DNA of 64,000 bases from Myxococcales bacterium (GTDB taxonomy: Bacteria; Myxococcota_A; Polyangia; Polyangiales; Polyangiaceae). Of the stretch, positions 51,289-60,075 are shown piece by piece. Location of the stretch: assembly GCA_025355005.1 (NCBI GenBank), contig JANXLV010000196.1, positions 1-64,000 on the forward strand, in the 5' to 3' direction. Below the pieces are notes generated by a model. That model made no database searches. It was not told where the DNA came from and saw only the letters and a program-made list of their open reading frames with translations. How positions within the stretch are numbered: position 1 is the first letter of the stretch; the number at the start of each line of letters is the position of its first letter. Made by a program: the position numbers and the translations under genes.

Positions 51289-53034
51289 GTGCTGCCTTTC
51301 ACGAAACGACCTGGCCGCGGAGCAGAAGACAACGGGGGCGGGGACGTGGTCACGAAGGACAGCTTGCCTGCGCGCGCGAAGACAGTGCCCCCACCGACAC
51401 AAGCCTCCGCTCAATCAAAGCCCGTTTCTCAGCCGCCGCCCGGCAAGCGCGCCAAGACGACTCCTCCGTCGTCGGGTCGTAAGCAGCGTTCCATTCCGCC
51501 TCCCGGTGCAGGCACGCCGCGTCTCTTTCAACCGTCCATCTCCGACGAAGAGATGACGACGCTGATGCCCTCGAAGTCTGCGGAGCGTGAGCGCCTCATG
51601 GCGCGTGGCAACAAGGCGCCGCCGCCCGCAGCAGGTCGTCCTGCTTCCAATCCGCCGCCGGGCGGCTCGGCCGGATCATCCGGATCATCCGGGCCCACCT
51701 CGCAGATGCGTGGCAAGGCGCTCAGCGTCGACGACGAAGGTGACGAGGGCCGCACGCAGATCCGCGCGCCGCTCGCCGGGCGCATGCTGGTGCCCAACAG
51801 CAAGATCCACCCGAGCGACGACGAGGACGAGCGCACTGTTGGTCTGATCGCCGGCGGCGACGCGCATCCGGCGGATGCCCCCGACCCCACGCGCGCGATG
51901 GCGGGCGCCCCGAGCCCCAGTGTTCGTCCCGCCGCTGGCGAGCCCTCCGTCGAGGTGGCGTTCCAGGGCCCAGCGCCCGCGCAGTCCCATCCGCTGATGC
52001 TTCAGCAGAACCACGGCATGCAGCAGACCCACGGGATGCAGCAGCACCCCGGCATGATGCGACCCCAGCAGCAGCAGCAACAGCTGGCGTATGCACCGAC
52101 GATGCAGGCGCAGCAGCCGATGGTGGCGCACCTCTCCGGTGCGTATCCGCACCAGCATGGCATGCCGGCTCCGGCGATGTCGCAGCCCGCGCACTTTGCG
52201 GTCCCGCAGATGGCGCACAGCGATACACGCATGGATCCGCCCGCGACTGTCCTCACGCAGAACACATCGCGTGGCAGCCGCACGATGTCGTGGGCCGCGG
52301 CGCTCATGGCGGTCGGTGTCTTCGTTGGTCTCGTCGCCGCGGTGGTCGCTGGTGGTGGCTCCGATGGTCTTGCCGACACGAGCGCGTCGTTCGTCGATCC
52401 GTCGCGTCCCGGCAAGCACGTCGGTGCACCGGACCCGAACGCGGCCCAACCGACCGGGCAACCGGCGCTGCCGACGATGACCCTCCCGCCGCAGCAACAG
52501 CAGCAGCCGTTCGCTCAGGTGCCTCCCAATGGACAGTCCGTGTTTCCGCAAGTCGGCGGGCCAAACATGAACCCCATGAACCCGCCTCCCCAACCCCCCC
52601 AACCCGGAATGAACCCGCCTGATCCGACCGCTGTCGGCATGGGTGCACCGCTCACGAATGGCGGCATCAACACCGGCACGTCGCCGACGGGTATGCAGCC
52701 TGGCACTGCGATCCAGGCCCCCCAGCCCGGCCAACCCGCACAGCCGGCACAGCCCGCCGCTGCGCAGCCGGCTCCAGTGGCGGTGGCCGCCGCCGATCCG
52801 CCGCCGAAGCCGCGTCAGGCTCCGCGCGCGCAGCCGCGTCCTCAGCCGCAAGCGCAGCCCGCTGCTGCCGCGAACAACGACGACGACAAGCCCGTCGCCG
52901 CCGCGCCCCCACCGAAGCCGGCCAAACCCGCCCCTGCCGCGAAGCCCGCGAAGGGTGGCGGTGGAGGCGAGGACGACGAGCTCAAGAAGGCGGCGGACGC
53001 GCTGTCAAAGGCGCAGCTCGAGAACTCTCTCTAG
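51289..53034 (+). CDS. Pro/Gln/Met-rich disordered protein with one membrane segment
   Basis: 581 aa, GTG start behind GGAGG (4-nt spacing). The N-terminal 330 residues are low complexity: Pro/Ser/Gly blocks, QQNHGMQQTHGMQQHPGM and poly-Gln. There are two motifs with regulatory look, DEEMTTLMPSK and DEGRTQIRAP/DERTVGLIAG, that resemble phospho-Thr targets (TxI) around Ser/Thr kinases. One membrane segment lies about 345-367 (WAAALMAVGVFVGLVAAVVAGG). The C-terminal 200 residues are Pro/Gln/Ala-rich, with a short helix (DDELKKAADALSKAQLENSL) at the end. No enzyme domain. Envelope-spanning scaffold or kinase substrate is a guess. Confidence 0.7.
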   Translation: MLPFTKRPGRGAEDNGGGDVVTKDSLPARAKTVPPPTQASAQSKPVSQPPPGKRAKTTPPSSGRKQRSIPPPGAGTPRLFQPSISDEEMTTLMPSKSAERERLMARGNKAPPPAAGRPASNPPPGGSAGSSGSSGPTSQMRGKALSVDDEGDEGRTQIRAPLAGRMLVPNSKIHPSDDEDERTVGLIAGGDAHPADAPDPTRAMAGAPSPSVRPAAGEPSVEVAFQGPAPAQSHPLMLQQNHGMQQTHGMQQHPGMMRPQQQQQQLAYAPTMQAQQPMVAHLSGAYPHQHGMPAPAMSQPAHFAVPQMAHSDTRMDPPATVLTQNTSRGSRTMSWAAALMAVGVFVGLVAAVVAGGGSDGLADTSASFVDPSRPGKHVGAPDPNAAQPTGQPALPTMTLPPQQQQQPFAQVPPNGQSVFPQVGGPNMNPMNPPPQPPQPGMNPPDPTAVGMGAPLTNGGINTGTSPTGMQPGTAIQAPQPGQPAQPAQPAAAQPAPVAVAAADPPPKPRQAPRAQPRPQPQAQPAAAANNDDDKPVAAAPPPKPAKPAPAAKPAKGGGGGEDDELKKAADALSKAQLENSL

Positions 53035-53058
53035 TCCTAGTCAGCGCGCACCAAGCTC

Positions 53059-54210
53059 CTACGGCTTGCAGGCCGCGCGTACTTCCGTTGGATCGTAATC
53101 CGGTCCGACGGGGACCGGCTGTGATGCAGCACACGTGGTCAGGCCCACAGCCTTGCAGTCGACGGAGTACACGATGCCGTTGGCGCAACCGTGGACCGTG
53201 GTGCCCGTGCAGGAGTCGGGACCGCACGTCGTGGGCCCGACGCACGCGTACGCGGGATCCCATGCGGGGCCCATGACGGCGGGCGTCGTGCACGTCGCGG
53301 TGTTGGCGCCCAGCTTCGCGCAGTCGACGCGGTCCTCGACGCCAGAGCGGCAGTCGATGGCGACGTTCATGGAGCAGACGAGCGTGCCATTTGCGCAGGC
53401 CACACCGGAAGGCGCGCACACGCTGCCGCCGTCGCTTCCCGCGCAGGTACCAGCGCCGACGTTCTTGCAGTCGCGGCCCAGGTCCAGCGCGTACGTCAAC
53501 CCGGCATCCTCGCAGTCGTGGAGGATCGCGCCTTCGCATCCAGAGTTGCATCCTGCGTCGTTCGAGGTGTCGCTCGCGGCGCAGAACGCGATCGAGTCGG
53601 CCTTGTCGGGCTGGATGCAGCGCCTGCCCTGTGCGTTGCAGTTTGCAACGAATGTGGGATGCGCGTTCATCTGCGCAGTGTCAGAGCAGGCGACGCGCGT
53701 CACGTTGTTTCCGGCGCACGAGTTGAACTTCGCGCCGCTCCCGTTGCAGACGGGCGTGTTGCCCGGGTACACGCAGCGGTTCACGTCATCGCAGGTCTTC
53801 ACGTTCGCGAGGCAGCTCCAGTACGCGAAGATGGAGCCCTTCACCTTCATGTTTGGGCGCACGCTGCAGTCGTAGGCCTGGATGGCCTCGAAGACGCACT
53901 GCCCGAACGTGTTGTGCTCGTATGGGCCTTCGCACGCTCCGAGCCACGCGCATGCGTGCGCGGCCGTGGCCTTTGCCGCATCGGTGTCGAGCGCGCAGAA
54001 ATCCGTCGCGGCGTCCGCGCCAGCGTCCGCAGCGGTCTGCACGTCTGCTACCTGCCCTGCGTCCACGGCGCCGCAACCCGGCGCGCTCGCGTCTGCTTCA
54101 CACAGCGTCTTGAAGTTGGTGTCGTGGAATAGATCCACGCATGCGACCAGGGCTACGGCAGCGCCAACGGCAAGAGCGGCGCACGCGAGCTGCAGCGGGC
54201 GAGCGCGCAT
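53059..54210 (-). CDS. Cys-rich lipoprotein, 383 aa
   Basis: ATG at 54210 shares a base with the stop of the upstream gene (TGATG). Signal peptide with VALVAC (lipid Cys28). The chain carries about 35 Cys spread in patterns such as CNSGC, CKNVGAGTC and CGPDSCTGTTVHGC, suggesting disulfide-rich surface repeats of about 50 residues, each with C-x-G-x2-L/V-x2-C. Last gene in a three-gene operon. Function unknown. Confidence 0.72.
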   Translation of the reverse strand: MRARPLQLACAALAVGAAVALVACVDLFHDTNFKTLCEADASAPGCGAVDAGQVADVQTAADAGADAATDFCALDTDAAKATAAHACAWLGACEGPYEHNTFGQCVFEAIQAYDCSVRPNMKVKGSIFAYWSCLANVKTCDDVNRCVYPGNTPVCNGSGAKFNSCAGNNVTRVACSDTAQMNAHPTFVANCNAQGRRCIQPDKADSIAFCAASDTSNDAGCNSGCEGAILHDCEDAGLTYALDLGRDCKNVGAGTCAGSDGGSVCAPSGVACANGTLVCSMNVAIDCRSGVEDRVDCAKLGANTATCTTPAVMGPAWDPAYACVGPTTCGPDSCTGTTVHGCANGIVYSVDCKAVGLTTCAASQPVPVGPDYDPTEVRAACKP

Positions 54211-55253
54211 CAAAACGTCCCCTTCACGATGACGCCAAGCGGCCCAGGCGTGATCGTGGTGGTCCGCTTGGGCAGAGGCGAGTCCTTCGTCCCACCGGAT
54301 GACCAGAGGATCACCGCGATGGCGCCAAGGCCTGCGCCGCCGATGAAACCAGCGAGCGCGAGCGCGTCGTAGGTGCGCACGGGGCCTCTCTTGTCGTCGC
54401 AGCTCACTTGCTTGAGGCACGCCGCCTTCGCGTCGTCTGCAGCGGAGCCCGCGAGGACGAAGGACGCCACGCCGCCGCCCACAAGCACCACCGCGCCCCC
54501 GGTCGCGAGGATCGCGTTCAGGTGCGACGGCCCTTTCTCTTCGGGCTTGTCCGGTGCGGGCGGAGCCGCAGCGGGTGGTGCGGGCTTCGACGAGCTCACT
54601 GGTGTCGCGCTGGGGCGTGCGGCTGCCGTGCCGGATGGCGTTGCAGACGGCGGGGGCACGACCGCAGGAGTCTGCTGCACCGGCGCGACGCTGACCTTGA
54701 TCTCCGTGCGCGAGGCGTCCGCGAACTCGCGCGTCTCGGAGAACGCGGTGTAGCCGACGGCCTTTCCTTCGACGGTGTGACGACCGACCTCGACGCGGAT
54801 CTCGAGCCCCCAGAGCCCCTGCGGGATCGGCTTGCCGTCGATCGACACCTCGAGACCGGGCACCTCGGTCACCATGGGCACGAGCTTCGGTACGCGCTGC
54901 GCGAGCCGCGCGAGCGGCGCCTTCACGGCCGCGAGCACTTCCTGGTTCTGCTTCTGCGTCGCCTCGACCTCGGCCTGTTGATAGTAGGTGAGCGCAAGCA
55001 CCTCTTCGTGGAGCTGATCGTGGCAGAAGCCCGTGTGGTACTTGAGGGAGGGCGAGCTCTTCACGGTGGCGACGCGGCGGTAGCGCTCGAGCGCCTGCGG
55101 ACAGTTGCCCCCCTTCTCGAGCTTGATGCCTTCTTCGAAGAGCGTCCGTGCGAGCTGGACCTCTTGCGGACTCGGATCACCAGCCCGCGCAGAATGCGGC
55201 GCGGCGGATGCGAGCGTGATGGACAGCAAGAGCCAGAGTCGCGCGCGCTTCAT
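54210..55253 (-). CDS. Exported protein with TPR-like and PEGA-like regions
   Basis: 347 aa. ATG at 55253, two bases after the upstream stop. Signal peptide cleaved near ARA-GDP. Residues 30-110 are a helical, TPR-like pair (QEVQLARTLFEEGIKLEKGGNCPQALERY). PEGA-like beta (about 130-190) has VPGLEVSIDGKPI and VGRHTVEGKAVG. A Pro/Ser/Ala linker precedes two membrane segments (about 250-270, 297-320). Such TPR plus PEGA proteins are common in myxobacteria. Middle gene of the operon. Confidence 0.72.
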   Translation of the reverse strand: MKRARLWLLLSITLASAAPHSARAGDPSPQEVQLARTLFEEGIKLEKGGNCPQALERYRRVATVKSSPSLKYHTGFCHDQLHEEVLALTYYQQAEVEATQKQNQEVLAAVKAPLARLAQRVPKLVPMVTEVPGLEVSIDGKPIPQGLWGLEIRVEVGRHTVEGKAVGYTAFSETREFADASRTEIKVSVAPVQQTPAVVPPPSATPSGTAAARPSATPVSSSKPAPPAAAPPAPDKPEEKGPSHLNAILATGGAVVLVGGGVASFVLAGSAADDAKAACLKQVSCDDKRGPVRTYDALALAGFIGGAGLGAIAVILWSSGGTKDSPLPKRTTTITPGPLGVIVKGTF

Positions 55254-55255
55254 GC

Positions 55256-55900
55256 CTACTGATTCTTGGTCGGAGCGTCGACGCTGTCGGCTTGCTCGAG
55301 CGCCGCGCACATCTCGGGGAAGCTGGCGAACACCGCGCGTGCGGCGCGGCGTGTTGCGCGCGCGTCCGGTATCTTGTTGCCAGTCATCATCCCGCCGCCG
55401 AGCCCACCGCCGAGCCCGCCGATGACGGAGTTGCAGTCAGCTCCGCACGAACTGGTGATGCACTGGAACACGGCGAGCACCTCCAGGAGCCCTGACGGCC
55501 CGGCCTCGCCTGAGCAGCCGAACGCGCAGACCGGGTTCACCGAGCCGCCCGAGAGGCACTTGCTGAAGACACATTGCAACGTGCCGATGCACGACTGGCT
55601 GGTCACGCACGCAATGATCTGGTTCGAGCACGCTTGCCCGACGCAGATCGCGCAGTTGATCGGGTTCGCCGCGTCCACACCAGCATCGGTGCTGGTCTTT
55701 CCATCTAGAAGCCCCGACGCGTCGGTGATGTCGCCGCCTTCGGCCGTGCTGCCCTCGTCGCTGCCGTCGGCGCTTGCGCCGTAGAGGTAGTCGGGCGCGT
55801 CGAGCGGACCGCGCGCGCCGCATGCGACGCACAGGAGCACGGGCACGCAGGCCATGCCTGCCATCATCGCGATCGAGAGCGCGCCACGCTTGCCCACCAT
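55256..55900 (-). CDS. Small Cys-rich lipoprotein, 214 aa
   Basis: Signal peptide with LLCVAC (lipid Cys27), then a Ser/Asp/Gly linker (SADGSDEGSTAEGG). Residues 80-165 have twelve Cys in paired patterns (CAICVGQAC, CVTSQSCIGTLQC, CAFGCS, CGADC), a disulfide-rich core with a short repeated CxxxxxC plan. Gly-rich turn GGLGGGLGGG then follows. First gene of the operon 55900-53059. Confidence 0.72.
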   Translation of the reverse strand: MVGKRGALSIAMMAGMACVPVLLCVACGARGPLDAPDYLYGASADGSDEGSTAEGGDITDASGLLDGKTSTDAGVDAANPINCAICVGQACSNQIIACVTSQSCIGTLQCVFSKCLSGGSVNPVCAFGCSGEAGPSGLLEVLAVFQCITSSCGADCNSVIGGLGGGLGGGMMTGNKIPDARATRRAARAVFASFPEMCAALEQADSVDAPTKNQ

Positions 55901-55954
55901 GGGTCACGCTTCTAGCACTTTTCCCCGGTGGCCGAACGTGCAAAAAAGACCGGC

Positions 55955-56836
55955 ATGAGGCTCGTCCACACCCCCGCGGAGTTTCGAGAAGCCTGCGACG
56001 AAGCACGCCGCGCCGGCCAGCGCGTTGGCTTCGTGCCCACGATGGGGGCGCTGCACGAAGGACACCTCGCCCTGGTGCGTGAGGCGAGGAAGCACGCGCA
56101 GCTCGTGTGTGTGTCGATCTTCGTCAACGAGGCCCAGTTCGGGCCAAACGAGGACTTCTCGCGCTACCCCCGCGATCTCGCAGGGGATGCGGAGAAGCTG
56201 CGCGGCGCCTCCGCGGACCTGCTCTTCGCGCCCGCTGCCGCTGCGATGTACGAGGAGGGCGAGGCGACGCGCGTGCGCGTGAGCCGCCTCACGGAGGTGC
56301 TGTGTGGCCCATTTCGGCCAGGTCACTTCGAGGGTGTCACCACCGTGGTCGCGAAGCTGCTCGGCCTCGCGGGCTCGAGCGTCGCCGTGTTTGGGCGCAA
56401 GGACTACCAGCAGCTTGCGGTCATCCGCAGGATGGTGAAGGACCTCTACATGCCCGTCGAGATCGTCGGGCACCCGATCATCCGCGAGGAGAGCGGCCTG
56501 GCCCTGAGCTCACGCAACGCGTACCTCAGCGCCGACGAGCGAGCGCGTGCGCTGTCGCTGTCCCGCGGACTACGGAAGGCCTCCGCGGCTTTCGCGTCGG
56601 GCGAGCGGAGCGCCACCGCGCTGCGTGGGCTCGTGCATGCGGAGGTCGTCGCGAACGCAGATTCGATCGACTACGTCGACGTCGCGGATCCGGACACGCT
56701 CTCGGTCTTCTCCGCGGATGTCGCCAGCGGCGCGCCCCCTAGCGTCGGTGCCCGCGCGCTCGTCGCGATCGCATGCCGCGTCGGAAAAACCAGGCTCATC
56801 GACAACACGGTCCTCGGCGAGGATGTCTTGGCGTAG
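55955..56836 (+). CDS. panC: Pantoate--beta-alanine ligase
   Basis: 293 aa. Start chosen at the ATG at 55955 because MRLVHTPAEFR aligns with the usual family beginning; an in-frame GTG at 55928 is possible. Signature PTMGALHEGH (HIGH-type), FVNEAQFGPNEDFSRYPR, GVTTVVAKLL, FGRKDYQQ and LALSSRNAYL are all present. Makes pantothenate, the coenzyme A precursor, from pantoate and beta-alanine with ATP. tmk follows 32 nt later. Confidence 0.95.
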   Translation: MRLVHTPAEFREACDEARRAGQRVGFVPTMGALHEGHLALVREARKHAQLVCVSIFVNEAQFGPNEDFSRYPRDLAGDAEKLRGASADLLFAPAAAAMYEEGEATRVRVSRLTEVLCGPFRPGHFEGVTTVVAKLLGLAGSSVAVFGRKDYQQLAVIRRMVKDLYMPVEIVGHPIIREESGLALSSRNAYLSADERARALSLSRGLRKASAAFASGERSATALRGLVHAEVVANADSIDYVDVADPDTLSVFSADVASGAPPSVGARALVAIACRVGKTRLIDNTVLGEDVLA

Positions 56837-56868
56837 AAGCCACTGGCCTTTCGTGGTACTCGCCGAGC

Positions 56869-57510
56869 ATGACCAAGGAGCGTGGCCGGTTCGTGGTGAT
56901 CGAAGGGATCGACGGCGCGGGGACCACGACCCAGTCCGCGCTGCTCGCGGCGCGTCTCCGGAAGAGCGGGCTCCTGGTGCGCACCACGCGCGAGCCGAGC
57001 GACGGTCCCATCGGTACGTTGATCCGGCAGGTGCTCACGGGCCGCGTGGTCGTGCCGGGCGGGCTCGCGCCGGGATGGGCGACGATGGCGCTCCTCTTCG
57101 CGGCGGATCGCATGGACCATGTGGAGTCGGAGATCGAGCCGTTCATCGCGGGCGGCGGCATCATCGTCTCGGATCGCTACGACGCATCGAGCCTCGCCTA
57201 CCAGAGCGTGGTCAGCGGCCGCTCGAGCTCGGAGGCAGTGGAGTGGATCCGCGCGCTCAACTCTCATGCGCTCCGGCCCGACCTCACGATCGTGATCGAC
57301 CTTCCAGCGGACGTCGCAGCGGTGCGACGGGAGTCCCGCGGCGAGGCCGCGCAGCTCTACGAGCAGCACGAGGTGCAGCGCGCGTTGGCTGCATTCTACA
57401 CGGACTTACCGAAGCATATGCCGAAGGATCGTGTCGTGATGCTCGACGGACAGGGCACCATCGACCAGGTTTCGGAGCGGGTTTTTACGGCTTACTCGTC
57501 GAAAAGTTGA
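56869..57510 (+). CDS. tmk: Thymidylate kinase
   Basis: 213 aa. ATG at 56869. P-loop region reads EGIDGAGTTTQ, in which the Walker A Lys is replaced by Thr19; the remainder fits: DRY at SDRYDASSLAYQ, PDLTIVIDLP, and a lid region with RRESRGE. The first part of the family's (G/P)xxGAGKTT is thus altered at a key position. It phosphorylates dTMP to dTDP if active. RBS not evident. Gap to the PDZ lipoprotein gene is 32 nt. Confidence 0.85.
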   Translation: MTKERGRFVVIEGIDGAGTTTQSALLAARLRKSGLLVRTTREPSDGPIGTLIRQVLTGRVVVPGGLAPGWATMALLFAADRMDHVESEIEPFIAGGGIIVSDRYDASSLAYQSVVSGRSSSEAVEWIRALNSHALRPDLTIVIDLPADVAAVRRESRGEAAQLYEQHEVQRALAAFYTDLPKHMPKDRVVMLDGQGTIDQVSERVFTAYSSKS

Positions 57511-57542
57511 GACCTGACCCGATTCTTGGCACATTCCAGGGC

Positions 57543-58121
57543 ATGCAGTCGCTCTTCTCCCTGGGTCTCGCGTCCTTGCTCGTCACCTCCGTCGTCGCTT
57601 GTGGTGGTGGTGCGCAGCCTGCGCCCCAGCCGAGGACGCCACAGAAGCTCGAGGCCGCGCCGCCAGTGGCCGACGCGCCCGTGGGCCCCGTCGAGGTGAA
57701 GCGCTCGCAGCTGAAGCGGTTCGCCGAGCGTCCGGGCGAGTTCTTCCAGAGCATCGACCTGGACGATCGCGCCGTGTTCGCGGACGGCAAGTTCCACGGC
57801 TTTCGTCTGATCGCTCTTCGCGACGGCCTCGAGCGCAGCGGCCTTCAGCCCGGCGACGTGGTGGTGAGCGTGAACAAGATGCCCATCGAGCGCCCGGAGC
57901 ACGCGATCGCCGTGTTCCGCAGCCTGGAAAAGGCGAAGGAGCTCCGCGTGGACTACGAACGCAACGGCGAGCCGAAGACGGTCACCGTTCCGATCATCGA
58001 TGACGGCGGCACAGCACCCGGTCCTCTCGGCGTGGCTCCCGCTCCTGCGACTCCGCCTGCCACGCCTGCCGCCGCGCCTTCCGGTCCGGCTGCTCCTGTC
58101 GCTGCTCCTGGCACGAAGTAG
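57543..58121 (+). CDS. PDZ-domain lipoprotein
   Basis: 192 aa. Signal peptide with TSVVAC (lipid Cys20). PDZ domain at about 75-150 with FHGFRLIALRDGLERSGLQPGDVVVSVN, followed by a Pro/Ala tail. The form (FRLxxIRxGSxxxxLGLxxGDVV) resembles the C-terminal PDZ of type II secretion protein GspC, but without the GspC homology region. Possibly binds peptides in the periplasm. It sits 4 nt from the converging kinase gene. Confidence 0.78.
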   Translation: MQSLFSLGLASLLVTSVVACGGGAQPAPQPRTPQKLEAAPPVADAPVGPVEVKRSQLKRFAERPGEFFQSIDLDDRAVFADGKFHGFRLIALRDGLERSGLQPGDVVVSVNKMPIERPEHAIAVFRSLEKAKELRVDYERNGEPKTVTVPIIDDGGTAPGPLGVAPAPATPPATPAAAPSGPAAPVAAPGTK

Positions 58122-58125
58122 CCGC

Positions 58126-60075
58126 TTAGCGGAGGTCCACGAGGCTCGCGAGCGCGAGTCGGTCGGTGTCGATCGTCGCGCGCGGATCCTCGTGCGGCTC
58201 GAAGCGCAAGATGACGCCGCCCTCTTCGTCGACGCGCACGTGATCGCGATCGATGTGCCCATGCACGACGCCGGCGGAGTGCAGGAGCGCGAGCGCCTCT
58301 CGCAGCGCGTTTCCTTGCGCAGGCGACAGCACGGAGACCAGCGCCATGCCCCTCGGTTCGTCGAACCAGATCTCCGACGCGGGGCGGTCCACGCGTAGCA
58401 CTCGCTGTAGCGCCGGGTGCTCGGCCCGCGCGAACGCCTGCGCGCGCACGAGTGACGGCGTGTCGAGCGGGAAGACCTCGACCGGGCGATCGAGGAACGT
58501 GTCCATGACTCTCGCGCCCACGTGGGCGACGCGGCCTGCACGAGGGTGCTCGCTCGGTGCACGCGCGACTTCTGCGCGGAGGGCGGCGCGCTCGATGGTG
58601 CTGGGCCACGGCAATGCCGTGAGCGTACGCCGGGCCGCGAACGCGTCGGCGGGGCGATCTTCGGGAGCGTCTGCCGTCAGCGAGAGAACGATGGCGTCGT
58701 GACGCCGATCCAGGTCGCGGTGCGCGCCGCTGGGCAGCACGCGCAGCGGTTCGTTTGCTTGGGGTCGCTCGCCCGTGAGCATCTCGCGCAGGATCATGCC
58801 GACGCCGTAGAGGTCGCTCTTGATGCTGGCGGGACGGCCTTCGCGCTGCTCCGGGCTCATGTATCCGAGAGTGCCGATGATGCCGGCAGTGGCGGTGGCG
58901 GAGAGATCCCCGAGGTGCGCCGCGCCAAAGTCGCCCAGCTTCGATACGCCAGCGCCGTCGAACAGTACGTTCGCGGGCTTGACGTCGCGGTGCAGGACGG
59001 ACAGGCGGTGCGCCTCGCCCAGCGCGGACAGGACGGCTGTGGTGATCTCGATCGCGCGTGAAGGCGCCACGGCCTCCTTCGCCAGCATGTGCTCCAGCGT
59101 GCCGCCCGTCATCCACTCCATCACGAGCGCGGGCCCGTCCGGCAGGTAGTCGCGCAGCGGTACCACGTTCGGGTGGTCCAGGGAGCCGAGCACCTTCACC
59201 TCGCGCTCGAACCGCGCGAGCGCATCGCGTCCTGCGCCGCGCGCGTCGTAGCCCGCGAAGATCTTGACGGCCACGTGCTCGCCGCGAACGGCGTCCACGC
59301 ACTCGAGCACGCGTGCGGATGGAGACGACGCGACCTCGCGCAGCACCTCGTAACGGCCGAACACGCGCGCCTTCACCTGCGACTGCGGTGCCTCGGGCTC
59401 CGCGGTCGATACGGGCCCGCCAAGCCGATCCAGCTCCGCGGAGGCCTCGTCCTTCGCCTGCATCAGGCCAAGGCGGTCGAGGGCGCCGAGCAGGAGGCTG
59501 AGCGCATGCCGCCGTTCGAGCGCGTCCGACGGGACCTGCTGCAGGTGCTTCGCGCCTGCCTCCGTCTTTCCATAGCGCAGGAGAAGAGAGCCCAGCGCCA
59601 CGCGCAACGCGGCGCGCTTTGGCTCCCGCCGGATCTGGGCCTCCAGCGTGCGCGCGGCGCGGACAACGTCGCCGGCCTCCTCGTAGAGCTTGGCAGCGCG
59701 TGCGGCGTCTTGTGCCTTCTCCCATGCGTCCGCCGCGCCGAGCTTGTTGCCCGCGGCCTCGTAGCAGCGCGCGGACCACGGATACGCGCCGCGCTGATCG
59801 AAGTAGAACGCCATCTTCTCGTGCGTGGCTGCGTCAGCGATCGCGGCCAGGGCCGACAGCGCTTCGCCGTCGTGCTTGGACTCCACGAACAGGCGCAGCG
59901 CGCGGGGAAAATCTCGGGCTCCGCGCGCGCTCTCGGCGGCCTCGCGCCATGCGCACGCGCGCTCGAAGAGCTCGCTCGCCGCCGCCAGGTCCCCGCGCGA
60001 CAGGCACAAGCTTGCGGCCTCCGCGAGGCGGCTCTCGCGCACCAGCGCCTGGATGTCGGGCGGGAAGTTCGTCAT
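58126..60075 (-). CDS. Ser/Thr kinase with N-terminal helical repeats and a degenerate C-terminal kinase-like tail
   Basis: 649 aa. N-terminal 230 residues are TPR/HEAT-like helical pairs (ACAWREAAESARGARDF, AARAAKLYEEAGDVV). Kinase at about 240-500: the glycine loop is degenerate (EVASSPSARVLE has no GxGxxG), but VAVKIF Lys, HRDVKPAN (His362, Asp364), DFG and SPEQREGR are intact. A second kinase-like tail of about 110 residues carries VVHGHIDRDHVRV in place of HRDxKPxN and lacks DFG. No membrane segment. Start ATG at 60075 overlaps the M15 gene stop (ATGA). Confidence 0.88.
   Translation of the reverse strand: MTNFPPDIQALVRESRLAEAASLCLSRGDLAAASELFERACAWREAAESARGARDFPRALRLFVESKHDGEALSALAAIADAATHEKMAFYFDQRGAYPWSARCYEAAGNKLGAADAWEKAQDAARAAKLYEEAGDVVRAARTLEAQIRREPKRAALRVALGSLLLRYGKTEAGAKHLQQVPSDALERRHALSLLLGALDRLGLMQAKDEASAELDRLGGPVSTAEPEAPQSQVKARVFGRYEVLREVASSPSARVLECVDAVRGEHVAVKIFAGYDARGAGRDALARFEREVKVLGSLDHPNVVPLRDYLPDGPALVMEWMTGGTLEHMLAKEAVAPSRAIEITTAVLSALGEAHRLSVLHRDVKPANVLFDGAGVSKLGDFGAAHLGDLSATATAGIIGTLGYMSPEQREGRPASIKSDLYGVGMILREMLTGERPQANEPLRVLPSGAHRDLDRRHDAIVLSLTADAPEDRPADAFAARRTLTALPWPSTIERAALRAEVARAPSEHPRAGRVAHVGARVMDTFLDRPVEVFPLDTPSLVRAQAFARAEHPALQRVLRVDRPASEIWFDEPRGMALVSVLSPAQGNALREALALLHSAGVVHGHIDRDHVRVDEEGGVILRFEPHEDPRATIDTDRLALASLVDLR

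Noticed and set aside
50933-51556. 207-aa forward frame in the intergenic region
   Set aside because: Runs through direct repeats and into the start of the disordered protein in another frame; Arg/His/Pro-rich, no start signal.
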